Source: Clostridium sp. OM02-18AC (GTDB taxonomy: Bacteria > Bacillota > Clostridia > Lachnospirales > Lachnospiraceae). From it: a DNA stretch of 64,000 nucleotides. Positions 1-8,341 of the stretch are shown one piece after another. The stretch is from positions 767-64,766 of the forward strand of contig NZ_QULW01000003.1 in NCBI RefSeq assembly GCF_003481825.1, written 5' to 3'. Each line of letters begins with the position of its first letter. The stretch's first letter is position 1. The position numbers and the translations under genes are program-made. The notes under the pieces were generated by a model. That model was not told the origin of the DNA and ran no database searches. It was given only the letters and a program-made list of their open reading frames with translations.

Positions 1-529
1 CGGATTCTGCTTTCCTGATTTCGTTCACCGGTTCCTCGCAGGAATATAACAAAGCAACATAGTATCGTTCATCTGCTTCCTGAGTGATGGTTGCACCTTT
101 CAACTGGTAACCTTCCTCAATCTTCCGATGCTGTCTGATGCGGACCCAGCCAGCTTTTGGAAGTTTTAACCTTCCATTTTGTAAGGCGATGTTTCCATTC
201 ACACAATTGGTTGTATAACTTCTCACAGGTTTCTTTTTTGATTTGAATTTCGGAAAACCAACTGAGTCATCACGAAAGAAATTTTTATATGCAGTCTGCA
301 AATGCAGCTGCGCATTGCACAGTGCCAGACTGTCTACTTCCTTCAACCACGGAAACTCGGATTTATATCTGGCCGGTGTCACGCTTAAGTTCTTTCCCGT
401 TTTCTCATAGTAAGCTTTTTTCTCCGCAAGCATCCGGTTATAAACAAAACGAACACAACCAAATGTCTTTGCAAATAATTCCCTTTGTGGTTTATTCGGA
501 TAAATCCGAAAACGGTACACGGTGTTCAC
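1..529 (-). CDS. tnpB: TnpB of an IS200/IS605 element, 3' end outside window
   Basis: The reading frame runs from a GTG at 529 to the window edge without a stop. It reads VNTVYRFRIYPNKPQRELF near its start, the usual TnpB opening (N-terminal helix-turn-helix domain), followed by a conserved region with LCNAQLHLQTAYKNFFR and FPKFKSKKK. The start is chosen because a GGGAGAGGG ribosome site lies just upstream; no ATG is available. It overlaps the end of tnpA by 38 nt, as in many IS605-type pairs. TnpB proteins are RNA-guided RuvC nucleases; the RuvC and zinc-finger parts lie beyond base 1, so integrity cannot be judged. Confidence 0.85.
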   Translation of the reverse strand, partial: MNTVYRFRIYPNKPQRELFAKTFGCVRFVYNRMLAEKKAYYEKTGKNLSVTPARYKSEFPWLKEVDSLALCNAQLHLQTAYKNFFRDDSVGFPKFKSKKKPVRSYTTNCVNGNIALQNGRLKLPKAGWVRIRQHRKIEEGYQLKGATITQEADERYYVALLYSCEEPVNEIRKAES

Positions 530-932
530 TTTTACCCTCTCCCTGTGTTTCAATGTACTGACGGATGACCTCGATCGGGGCACCTCCAGCACTCAACAGA
601 CAAAAACTCTGGCTCCAGAACATTTCCTTCCATAGCTTTTGCCGGACTTCCTGGTACTCCTTTTTAATCAGGCGGCTGCTTGCGCTTTTATACGCATTGA
701 TAAACTTACTCAGTTCCGATTTTGGATGAGCACGGAACATGATGTGAACATGGTCCTGATAATGATTCCATTCTTCCAGGGTAATGTAATAGTTCGGAGC
801 AATATGCTCAAATATTTCTTTTGCCCGATTGGAAATCGGATCATTCAAAACCTTTTTTCGGTATTTTACCACCAGAATCAAATGGTAATATAATAAAAAT
901 ACCGAATGTGCATTACTATCCAATTTTCTCAT
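492..932 (-). CDS. tnpA: IS200/IS605-type HUH transposase TnpA
   Basis: The 146-residue protein has the length and motifs of the IS200/IS605 Y1 transposase. It carries HVH at residues 61-63 (the HUH metal site) and a tyrosine in the helix IRQYIETQ (Y126), the likely nucleophile for single-strand cleavage. Such enzymes excise and insert single-stranded DNA at hairpins near the element ends. The gene looks intact, starts with ATG at 932, and its 3' end overlaps tnpB. An imperfect hairpin about 150 nt upstream probably marks the element's left end. Confidence 0.9.
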   Translation of the reverse strand: MRKLDSNAHSVFLLYYHLILVVKYRKKVLNDPISNRAKEIFEHIAPNYYITLEEWNHYQDHVHIMFRAHPKSELSKFINAYKSASSRLIKKEYQEVRQKLWKEMFWSQSFCLLSAGGAPIEVIRQYIETQGEGKSEHRVPFSDLSE

Positions 933-1084
933 AGAAATCAGCCTTTCTTATTATTTCGACTGATTATATTTTATCATATATTTCTCTATATGTCTATAAT
1001 TTTATCGAATGTATGTTCTTTTTCTGTCAGCACAGATATGTGCACTATCGAATCATGCCAGTTATTGCATATCAGGAATCAAAA

Positions 1085-1130
1085 GCAGGCAATTCATCCC
1101 ACCACCTGAAGAGGATGGGGGAATTCTTGC
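1085..1130. repeat. imperfect hairpin, probable IS200/IS605 end
   Basis: GCAGGCAATTC on the left pairs with GAATTCTTGC on the right, and inside them ATCC pairs with GGAT, around a loop with ACCACCTGAAGA. Subterminal hairpins are what TnpA binds in this family. It lies on the 5' side of tnpA, so it is the likely left end. The exact cleavage site is not visible. Confidence 0.55.
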
Positions 1131-1154
1131 AGTGTTACGTTAAATTACTTTAGG

Positions 1155-2498
1155 CTATCGGGATTGCACCTCTTTATCAGTCGGCCATGATCTCCGAAGA
1201 GCCACATAGGATATTAAAAAGTTTGCAAACCAACCTGCTGGTACAGCAAGCCAGACAAATACAATACCAAAACGCGGTGCACAAATCAACGCAACCGACA
1301 GGCGGATCGCCAGATTCACCATATTTGCAATAAGGAACGGGCGCATGATTCCAAGACCACGCAGAACCCCATCGGTTGCCATTTTGATTCCCATAAAGAT
1401 GAAGAAGTAACCGAGCCATCTCATATAACCCTCGGATACCTGATAAGCCAGGGCAGTTCCATCTTTGCCAAGGAATAGCGAGGAAATCTGAGTATGCAAT
1501 GTTTCAATGACTATAAAAGCAAGAACTGCAAAACATACATCTAACACCAGTGCAGCGTGATATCCTTTTTTGATCCGTTCAATTTTCTTTGCACCAAGAT
1601 TCTGGGAAACATATGGGGAAACCGCATTGCCAATGGATACAAAAATCAATGAAAAAACATTCTCTACCCGCATCGTCGCCGCATACCCCGCAAGTGCCTG
1701 TGTACCGAAAGGATTTACAACAGCCTGTACGATCATCATACCGATGGACACTGTAGACTGCTGAAGAACCGAAGGTACAGCAATTTGAAGCATGGAATAT
1801 AACTCCTGCCTGTTAAACCAATCAAAGCGACTTTTATATCGACGCATCCGGCTAAGGAAAAGAAAAAGTGAACACACCGCAGAAATCCCCTGTGCTATAA
1901 GAGTCGCAAGGGCTGCACCAAACACACCGAGACCAAGTCCGGCCACCATCCAAAGATCCATAAAAATATTTAAGATTGACGAGAATACCAAGAGTCCCAG
2001 TGGGATTTTTGATTCACCAATGGAAGTGAACATGTTGGAAAGAATATTATACATAAACAGAAACGGAAAGCCCACAAAATAGACCCGTAGATATAACACT
2101 GCATCATTCAGTATATCGCCAGGGGTTTGTAATACCCGCATCATCGAGTGGGAAAAGCAAAAGCCAAAAACACCAAGGACTATGCTTAGAATTAAAAAGC
2201 TAAACAAGGACGTTGACACGATGGTCTTCATTTTTCCATACTCCCTGGCACCGAAATAGCGGCTCACGAGCACACCGGCACCGACACCTGCTCCCAGTGC
2301 CACACAAATGAAAACATTGGTCAGCGCTGCGCAGGCCCCGATAGCTGCAAGTGCAGAGGAGCCAACAAATTGGCCGACGATGATAGAGTCAGCCATATTG
2401 TATATTTGCTGAAAAAAACTGCCTAAAATCATCGGCATTGCAAAAACCGTCAACGCTTTAAGAGGCGTTTCTGCGATCAAATATTCATCTTTTGACAT
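1155..2498 (-). CDS. MATE family multidrug/Na+ antiporter
   Basis: The protein of about 447 residues is almost entirely hydrophobic, with about 12 membrane segments in two similar halves, the pattern of MATE exporters. Typical signatures are IYNMADSIIVGQFVG near the N-terminus and ALAGYAATMRVENVFS in the second half. It should exchange a cation for drugs or other organic solutes at the cell membrane. An ATG at 2504 is 3-4 nt from the GGAGG; the one at 2498 is about 9 nt away and is preferred. It is divergent from an Lrp/AsnC regulator, which may control it. The substrate cannot be read from sequence. Confidence 0.9.
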   Translation of the reverse strand: MSKDEYLIAETPLKALTVFAMPMILGSFFQQIYNMADSIIVGQFVGSSALAAIGACAALTNVFICVALGAGVGAGVLVSRYFGAREYGKMKTIVSTSLFSFLILSIVLGVFGFCFSHSMMRVLQTPGDILNDAVLYLRVYFVGFPFLFMYNILSNMFTSIGESKIPLGLLVFSSILNIFMDLWMVAGLGLGVFGAALATLIAQGISAVCSLFLFLSRMRRYKSRFDWFNRQELYSMLQIAVPSVLQQSTVSIGMMIVQAVVNPFGTQALAGYAATMRVENVFSLIFVSIGNAVSPYVSQNLGAKKIERIKKGYHAALVLDVCFAVLAFIVIETLHTQISSLFLGKDGTALAYQVSEGYMRWLGYFFIFMGIKMATDGVLRGLGIMRPFLIANMVNLAIRLSVALICAPRFGIVFVWLAVPAGWFANFLISYVALRRSWPTDKEVQSR

Positions 2499-2636
2499 TA
2501 TCATATTCCTCCACAGCCTTTATAATTTCACTTATTCTTTCCTTCACCAGAATTGATTCCTTGTGTTCAAAATGCAAGTTTTAAATTACGTTTCGAAATA
2601 ATTATATGTAGTTACAGCTGCTAAGTCAAGCCAGAG

Positions 2637-2665
2637 TTTACTTTCAGCAACATAAATGATATGAT
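2637..2665 (+). promoter_or_regulatory. sigma-A-like promoter of the Lrp/AsnC gene
   Basis: TTTACT at 2637-2642 and TATGAT at 2660-2665 are separated by 17 nt. The predicted transcript begins about 45 nt before the gene's GGGGG ribosome site. Assignment is by eye. Confidence 0.5.
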
Positions 2666-2715
2666 ATTTAAGGAAAATTACTATTCGGAGGATATTATTT
2701 TACAGGGGGACACTT

Positions 2716-3174
2716 ATGTACCTGAACGGTTTAGATGAACTGGATCAGAAGATCATCCAGTTGCTTATAGAAAATGCACGTATTTCTTACTCTGATATCG
2801 GTAAAGAAACCGGTATTTCCAGAGTGGCAGTAAAAGCCCGGATTCAGGCTCTGGAGAAAAAAGGCATAATTGAAGAATATACAACTATAATAAACCCTCA
2901 AAAGATCAGCGGTGCTGTTTCATGCTATTTTGAAATCGAAACAAAACCAGACCATCTGTCGCAGGTGACAGATATATTACATAATAATGATACCGTTACG
3001 CAGATTTACCGTGTCACAGGAAGAGACAAGCTGCATGTACATGCCGTTGCTTCATCAAGTGATGAAATGGAACACTTCCTGCACACAGTCATTGATACAC
3101 TTCCCGGCGTTATCAGCTGCAGCTGCAATACGATCCTATCACGTATTAAAGATATTAAAGGATTACGGCTATAG
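2716..3174 (+). CDS. Lrp/AsnC family transcriptional regulator
   Basis: The 152-residue protein opens with LDQKIIQLLIENARISYSDIG, the Lrp-type winged helix-turn-helix, with the recognition helix in ETGISRVAVKARIQALEKKGII (residues about 30-52). The second half is the RAM/AsnC ligand and oligomerisation domain, with VTGRDKLHVHAVA. Length is normal for the family. A strong CAGGGGGAC ribosome site precedes the ATG. It is divergent from the MATE exporter, an arrangement in which such regulators often control the neighbouring transporter in response to an amino acid. The ligand is unknown. Confidence 0.9.
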   Translation: MYLNGLDELDQKIIQLLIENARISYSDIGKETGISRVAVKARIQALEKKGIIEEYTTIINPQKISGAVSCYFEIETKPDHLSQVTDILHNNDTVTQIYRVTGRDKLHVHAVASSSDEMEHFLHTVIDTLPGVISCSCNTILSRIKDIKGLRL

Positions 3175-3269
3175 AAGCCTGCATATAAGGCAATGAACCA
3201 TTTCTGATCCATTACCTTTTACTTTACATACGCTATAATTGATTCGATCCTGGACCACGCTTCGGCGTT

Positions 3270-3581
3270 CTTGAAGAGCCAAACAGCTCGCTTCAACCTC
3301 CGCCAACGGCTACAAACATGTCTGGGTTGTTTTCGATACCGATGATTTTCCGGCGGAACATATCGACAAAACGGCTGATCTGTGTAAAGCGGAATCAACG
3401 GAAGATACAATCTTCCATGCGGTCTGGTCAAACGTATGCAATCCTGTTTCCATATATGGATGCTGCCATTGCAAATGCAGAGAAATTAGAAAAAATCAAT
3501 GTTGGCAGACGTCCGTCTGATTCTGCTCCCGTAACTATGGCCCATCTCCTTGTTAAGAAACTAAAACCCTATCTCAAATAA
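3270..3581 (+). pseudogene. RloB-like protein, degraded
   Basis: One frame reads YKHVWVVFDTDDFP near 3309-3352, the hallmark of the RloB family (PF13707), and continues to AVWSNVCNP. The C-terminal part, DAAIANAEKLEKINVGRR to KKLKPYLK with a stop at 3581, is in another frame. The segment between the SN motif and the C-terminus, normally some tens of residues, is missing, and there is an in-frame TGA before the first block. This is a remnant with an internal deletion and a frameshift. RloB proteins are often found with type I restriction or OLD-type ATPase genes; none lies here. Confidence 0.6.
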
Positions 3582-3620
3582 GTCGTACAAGCACAGTCGT
3601 CCGATTTTCTATTTTATTTA

Positions 3621-3654
3621 AGAAAGCACATGCTGCGGTGAGTCTGTGCTTTCT
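3621..3654. repeat. 10-bp inverted repeat
   Basis: AGAAAGCACA at 3621-3630 is perfectly complementary to TGTGCTTTCT at 3645-3654 around a 14-nt loop. No T run follows on either strand, so it is not a convincing terminator. It lies just after the RloB-like remnant. Confidence 0.4.
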
Positions 3655-3851
3655 GTGTGAGTTGTATGCATTGATTAGGTGGTTGGGGTGAATGTGCCGT
3701 TGTACCAGGTGCCTATTCGTTTTATATCATAACATTTGCGATATCCCAATCATTAACAGCGGATACATTGCTAAGTTTCGTGCACTCACCAAACATATAT
3801 CCAATATCTGTCACATTGCCAATATAAGTAAATGCTCTGTGTCCATGCTTG

Positions 3852-4130
3852 TCATTGTTCGTGATTCCACTCTATACTAATATTCATTTCATCTTTATTC
3901 TTAATTTTTTGAATTTGCAATGCTCTTTTATTGTACCTCTCCCATGTACAAAATCCTCTTTTGTAGACCATATCATTGGCTGGTTGACTGAATATTGTAT
4001 ATACTCTTTTTCCATCATGGTATGATAGCATGTTTTCTCTCATTTCAGCCGTAATATCAGTACCATCTATTTCATATTTTTCCATTTTGAAAAAACGACC
4101 ATTAAAAAGAGATTCATACCTAAGAATTTT
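3852..4130 (-). pseudogene. unidentified C-terminal gene fragment
   Basis: On the minus strand an open frame reads a soluble, ordinary-looking sequence (KYEIDGTDITAEMREN, YTIFSQPANDMVYKRGFC, IKNKDEMNISIEWNHEQ) and stops at 3852. Its upstream end runs straight into DNA that codes for a transposase on the other strand, and there is no start codon with a ribosome site at the junction. I read it as the tail of a gene cut by an insertion or deletion. I do not recognise the family. Confidence 0.35.
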
Positions 4131-4142
4131 ACAGAGTATCAC

Positions 4143-4595
4143 ATGTACATTTCCAAAAAGCACCCTTTGATCGAGCCGAAGACCTTTCTGGGTGATGCCG
4201 CCTTTGATATAGTTGAAATCTATGAATCTCTCTTTGAAGGCATTGAATTTCACCAGGCTTTTATTCCTCTTCGGGTAAAATTATCCATGGAAGGAACGGA
4301 CTACACAGTGAATGAAAACGGTATCCCCTGCTGCCCTCATGATTCAACACTTCCTATGAAACGGGAAGGAAGCAAATCTCATTTACGAAGCAAACTTTCT
4401 ACTATGAAGTTTGTATGTCCAAAAATGAAATGGGAATACAATCCCGCTGACCGATCGAAACGTCTGGTATGCCACTGTGATGATCCATGTACCACTTCAT
4501 CATGCGGACGAATGATTTACATTTATCCAGAAAAGAATCTTATATTCCGCTTTCGTTTCCGCAGCCTGTGCAGGAACTGCCATAAAACATCCTAG
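4143..4595 (+). pseudogene. DDE transposase fragment
   Basis: The frame reads PKTFLGDAAFDIVEIYESL, then NENGIPCCPHDSTLPMKREG, then CHCDDPCTTSSCGRMIYIYPEKN. I recognise these cysteine-rich stretches from large DDE transposases of Lachnospiraceae insertion sequences, where they form the C-terminal half. The N-terminal catalytic half is absent and the reading leaves the family pattern after YPEKN near 4535. No inverted repeats were found around it, so it is a dead fragment. Confidence 0.6.
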
Positions 4596-4719
4596 AAGAA
4601 CCGTTGCACATAAAAGTTTAAAGTCTTTTTCATAAAATTCAGTTTTCTTTTGATTGAAAACGATGTATTGCTACAAAGTGATTATAGCAATTTCCGGGAT
4701 GGGATTTACAGGGCATAAT

Positions 4720-4737
4720 TGTGGCAAAAATGTGGCA
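4720..4737 (+). promoter_or_regulatory. tandem TGTGGCA direct repeat, likely response-regulator site
   Basis: TGTGGCA occurs at 4720-4726 and again at 4731-4737, an 11-bp period, ending 4 bp before a TTTACG -35 box. An 11-bp tandem repeat abutting -35 is the usual arrangement for OmpR/PhoB-type activators. The same pair, in opposite orientation, lies before the glycosidase-like gene at 6967-6984. Confidence 0.6.
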
Positions 4738-4741
4738 GCCA

Positions 4742-4770
4742 TTTACGGTTTCATGCCAAAATGGTATGAT
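4742..4770 (+). promoter_or_regulatory. promoter of the two-component operon
   Basis: TTTACG (4742-4747), a 17-nt spacer and TATGAT (4765-4770) lie about 38 nt before the response regulator's ATG. Confidence 0.6.
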
Positions 4771-4807
4771 AGAAAGAAAATCCAGCGGTATTTGCGGAGG
4801 TAAGCGT

Positions 4808-5509
4808 ATGCAGAAATTGATTTACATAGCGGACGATGAACAGAATATCCGGCAGATGATGAAAGCATTTTTGGAAAGCGAGGGATATGCGGTAGAGGTA
4901 TTTTCCAACGGCGCGGAGATACGCCGGGCTGTCCGGCAGAAAACTCCTGACATGATTATCCTGGATGTGATGATGCCTGGGGAGGACGGGTTCAGCTTAT
5001 GTACTTTTTTCCGCAGGGAAAGCGGGATTCCGATCATGATCGTATCAGCAAAAGACAGTCCCCTGGACCGCGTCACGGGAATTACTCTGGGAAGCGATGA
5101 TTATATTACAAAGCCATTTCTTCCGCTGGAGCTGATTGCACGCGTAAAAGCGCTGTTTAGGCGGGCGGAGCTGTCGGCCCCGCAGGTAAAAGTGCTCCCG
5201 GAGCGGTACGAATGCGGCAATCTGGAACTTTACCAGAAGGCGAGGAAGGTCTTTGTGGAAAATGAGGAATTTCCCGTGACACCGACAGAGTTTGAATTCC
5301 TCCGGTATCTGATCGAGAGGGAGGATGCGGCGGTGCCAAAGGAGGAGCTTTTAGAGCATGTGTGGGAATGCAGGGGGATAAAGGAAGAACAGAGGATGCC
5401 GGACGACCTGGTAAAGCGGCTGCGCAAAAAGCTGAAGGCCAGAAATTCCACCGCCAGGGTGGAAACCGTATGGGGGTATGGATACCGGCTGACGGCAAAA
5501 ATACTTTAG
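4808..5509 (+). CDS. OmpR/PhoB family response regulator
   Basis: The protein of 233 residues has a receiver domain (acidic pair D9-D10, phospho-acceptor D53 in ILDVMMPGEDG, K in YITKPF) and a C-terminal winged helix (residues about 135-233, with PTEFEFLRYLIE and VETVWGYGYRL). The ATG at 4808 is preferred over one 87 nt upstream because the GGAGG site precedes it and it gives the standard receiver N-terminus. It is followed 16 nt later by its sensor kinase. The tandem repeat at 4720-4737 suggests autoregulation. Confidence 0.95.
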   Translation: MQKLIYIADDEQNIRQMMKAFLESEGYAVEVFSNGAEIRRAVRQKTPDMIILDVMMPGEDGFSLCTFFRRESGIPIMIVSAKDSPLDRVTGITLGSDDYITKPFLPLELIARVKALFRRAELSAPQVKVLPERYECGNLELYQKARKVFVENEEFPVTPTEFEFLRYLIEREDAAVPKEELLEHVWECRGIKEEQRMPDDLVKRLRKKLKARNSTARVETVWGYGYRLTAKIL

Positions 5510-5525
5510 GGACTGGGGGTGCCAG

Positions 5526-6968
5526 ATGGGACATAATATGAGGACGAGGATTTTCTGGCCGGTTCTGGCGGTGATCCTTTTTCTGGCGGCAGGCGTATGG
5601 ATTTCATTCGCGGTCACATCGGAATGGTATGCGGCTTATACGGCTGAAAAATATACGGCTGAAATGCTCTCGATGGTTGAGCAGGGGAGAACGGAGCTTT
5701 CCAGGGAAGCAGAAAGGCTTAAGGGCAGAGAGGAAGCGCGGAAATATTCCAAAGAACTGCTGCAATATGTAAAGAACCATGTAAAAGCCAGGGAAATAGA
5801 AGGAAAACTTTTGGTATTTAACTCAAAGTTAAGGCAGACATACCCACAGACGCCGGAGGAGGGGACGGTTCCGGACCAGCTCAGGCAGATCTGCACCAGT
5901 ATTCTGGAGGAGAATCCCGGGATCACGCGCCTGGAGAAAACTCAGATCATGGACGGGGAATCCTGGCATATCCGTATGCTGGCGCTGGACACAGAGCATA
6001 ATATCCGGGCAAAATATTTTGTAGTGGCGTCACAGGTGCCGAATTTATCCCTGCTGTGGGAGTATATAGGAAAGCTTCTGGCAGGCATTACCGCCGTGGC
6101 AGTCGGTCTTGGGGCGGCGCTTGTCTGGCTGGCAGCAGGAAGTATCACGCGTCCGCTGAGGAGCTTCTGCCGCCAGGTACAGTCGGCAGGAGGGAGGGAA
6201 TGCTGTCCGATAGAGGAAACCTATTCTCTTTCTGAACTGGAAAGCCTGAAAGCGGCATATAACCGGATGGAGCTGGGAATCCGTCAGAGCCAGGAGGCAA
6301 AAGACCGTTTTTTTCAGAACATTTCCCATGATTTAAGGACGCCTCTGGCATCCATCATCGGCTATGCGCAGGGGATTCAGCGCGGCGTTATGAAAAACCC
6401 GCAGGAAGCAGCCGGGATTATTCTGGCGGAAAGTATGCGTATGAAAAATCTGGTGGAGAGCATTCTGACACTAACCAGGATTGATAACCGGGAATTAAAG
6501 CTCCAGCTGACGGAGATAGACCTGGCGGAGTTTCTGGAGGAACGGCTGGACGCGCTGAGGGGGATGGCCGGAACGCTCTGCCTTGATCTGGATATCCAGA
6601 GGGAGGATGTGACGATATGGACGGATCCTGAACTTTTAAGCCGCATCGTCCAGAACGTGGTCTCAAACTGTGTCCGGTATGCAGAGCAAAGCGTTTCCGT
6701 ACGGCTGGAAATGGAAGATGCCTGGGCGGTGATCCAGGTGGAGGATGATGGAAAAGGGTTTGATGAGAAAGAACTTCCCCATGTATTTGAACGATTTTAC
6801 AAGGGAGAAAAGGGAGCTTTTGGGATCGGGCTTTCGGTCGTATGGTCCGGTATGGATTATCTGGGAGGCCGGGTGGAGATTGAAAACCTGGAACCGCCCC
6901 TTCATGGGGCCGTTTACCGCCTGTATTTCCCTCTTCCCTGGAAACTGTTTGAAAAACGTAAGGAGTAG
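5526..6968 (+). CDS. membrane sensor histidine kinase
   Basis: The 480-residue kinase has an N-terminal membrane segment (residues about 8-30), an extracytoplasmic domain of about 150 residues, a second membrane segment (about 184-205) and a HAMP linker. These are followed by HisKA with the phospho-acceptor histidine in ISHDLRTPL (about residue 268) and a HATPase_c domain with N box (QNVVSNCVRYA) and G1/F/G2 boxes (DDGKGF, FERFYKG, GIGLSVV). It should phosphorylate the adjacent response regulator. The extracellular domain is not a family I can name, so the signal is unknown. Confidence 0.95.
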   Translation: MGHNMRTRIFWPVLAVILFLAAGVWISFAVTSEWYAAYTAEKYTAEMLSMVEQGRTELSREAERLKGREEARKYSKELLQYVKNHVKAREIEGKLLVFNSKLRQTYPQTPEEGTVPDQLRQICTSILEENPGITRLEKTQIMDGESWHIRMLALDTEHNIRAKYFVVASQVPNLSLLWEYIGKLLAGITAVAVGLGAALVWLAAGSITRPLRSFCRQVQSAGGRECCPIEETYSLSELESLKAAYNRMELGIRQSQEAKDRFFQNISHDLRTPLASIIGYAQGIQRGVMKNPQEAAGIILAESMRMKNLVESILTLTRIDNRELKLQLTEIDLAEFLEERLDALRGMAGTLCLDLDIQREDVTIWTDPELLSRIVQNVVSNCVRYAEQSVSVRLEMEDAWAVIQVEDDGKGFDEKELPHVFERFYKGEKGAFGIGLSVVWSGMDYLGGRVEIENLEPPLHGAVYRLYFPLPWKLFEKRKE

Positions 6969-6984
6969 CCACATTTCTGCCACA
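6967..6984 (-). promoter_or_regulatory. second copy of the TGTGGCA tandem repeat
   Basis: The plus strand reads AGCCACA at 6967-6973 and TGCCACA at 6978-6984; on the minus strand this is TGTGGCA-gaaa-TGTGGCT, the same 11-bp-period pair found before the response regulator. A further half-site TGCCACG lies at 7002-7008. It overlaps the kinase stop codon and sits about 125 bp before the glycosidase-like gene, which has a weak promoter of its own. Confidence 0.5.
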
Positions 6985-7109
6985 TGAAAAATCTACAAAA
7001 ATGCCACGGAATCGGTTATTGTAAAAGCAGGCCGGGAAAACGGGAAAAGCCCCCCGGTACGTATACGATAGAATCATTTTTTACTTTAAATGAAGAGAGG
7101 AAGGGCAAG

Positions 7110-8279
7110 ATGAAAAAATGGAGATTAACAGCCGCAGCGTTTATCTGTGCGGCAACCATGGTGTTTCCGGCACAGGCAGGGAACTGGATGCAAGAGGGAG
7201 ATACATGGAGGTACCAGCAGGAGGACGGAGGGCTGGCGGCAAATTGCTGGATACAGGATGAGGACGGCAGATGGTATTATCTGGATCAAAACGGGATTAT
7301 GGTGCGCAACCGTGTAACGCCGGACGGGTATGTAACCGGCAGGGACGGGGCTTATATTTCCGGAATGTGGCAGGACGGCGATTCGCCGGTAGCGCCCTGG
7401 GATTACCAGCAGCTTTTGGGGAGAGGAATGGATGTGGACTGGTCGAAAACCAGAAAAGGACGGGAAATGTACCAGGCAAAGGCAGTGGAGGATTTTAAGG
7501 CGGCGGGCATTGACCATGTGAGAATCCGTGTAAAGGATGAGCTGACGCCGGAGGTGCTTTCCGGCCTGGACCGACAGATTGAGGATTGTTTAAGCAGGGG
7601 AATGATACCGGTTCTGGCTTATCAGGCAGATGCGTTTAAAAATAATCCGTGTCAGGAAACCATCAATGAGGTTGCAAACTGGTGGCGGACCGTTGCGGAG
7701 CATTACCAGACGAAGTCCCATATGCTGGCTTTTGATTTAATGATCGAGTGTTCCGATGAGCTGAACAAACAGCCGGAAATGCTGAATCAGATGCTTGAGC
7801 AGACCGTAACCGCAATCCGCCAGAGCAACCCGGACCGGATTCTTATGATGTCCCCAAGGCTGCGGTCCGATCCGGCATATTTATCAGAATTGAGAGTGCC
7901 GACAATGGCAAACGGATATATGATGGCCGAATGGCATTTCTATGCCTCTGGTCCCAGCAAGACAAATGAGCGGAAGCTCTGGACTTCAGGGACGGAGGGT
8001 GAGCGGCAGCTTATCCAGGAAAAAATCGGATATGCGCTGCGCTGGCAGGAGGAAACAGGGGTACCGACCTGGGTGGGAGCCTGGATGCCTGGAAATTATA
8101 ACGATGAAAATGATTATACCCTGAATGAGCAAATGGAATTTGCGGCTTTCATGTGTGACTCTCTGGAGGCGGCAGGCATCCCATTTGCAGTAAATTCAGA
8201 TACAAAGTTTTATGACAGGGAAAACGGCGTATGGATGGAGGAGATGGCACCACTCAGACAGTTAATCTGGGCAGATTAA
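7110..8279 (+). CDS. secreted GH5-like (beta/alpha)8 protein with cell-wall-binding repeat
   Basis: The 389-residue protein starts with a Sec signal peptide (MKKW...FICAATMVFPAQA). A short tract with W-rich repeats (WRYQQED, WIQDEDGRWYYLDQNGIMV; residues about 25-85) resembles choline/cell-wall-binding repeats. The rest resembles a GH5-type barrel: RGMDVDW, FKAAGIDHVRIRV, MLAFDLMIECSDEL, MAEWHFYASGP. The usual GEFG nucleophile strand reads VPTWVGAWMPGN and the usual NE acid/base motif reads IECSD, so activity is uncertain. The ATG at 7110 follows AGAGAGGAAGGG and gives a proper signal peptide. The upstream TGTGGCA repeats suggest control by the preceding two-component system. Confidence 0.7.
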   Translation: MKKWRLTAAAFICAATMVFPAQAGNWMQEGDTWRYQQEDGGLAANCWIQDEDGRWYYLDQNGIMVRNRVTPDGYVTGRDGAYISGMWQDGDSPVAPWDYQQLLGRGMDVDWSKTRKGREMYQAKAVEDFKAAGIDHVRIRVKDELTPEVLSGLDRQIEDCLSRGMIPVLAYQADAFKNNPCQETINEVANWWRTVAEHYQTKSHMLAFDLMIECSDELNKQPEMLNQMLEQTVTAIRQSNPDRILMMSPRLRSDPAYLSELRVPTMANGYMMAEWHFYASGPSKTNERKLWTSGTEGERQLIQEKIGYALRWQEETGVPTWVGAWMPGNYNDENDYTLNEQMEFAAFMCDSLEAAGIPFAVNSDTKFYDRENGVWMEEMAPLRQLIWAD

Positions 8280-8341
8280 CTGTTAAATGACAGGTATATT
8301 ATTGTGTGCAGAATGAAAAGTATATCAGACGGGATTTTTTA

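Noticed and set aside
5157..5534. Long proline-rich open frame on the minus strand across the response regulator
   Set aside because: It is antisense to a well-conserved gene and has no ribosome site or recognisable domain.
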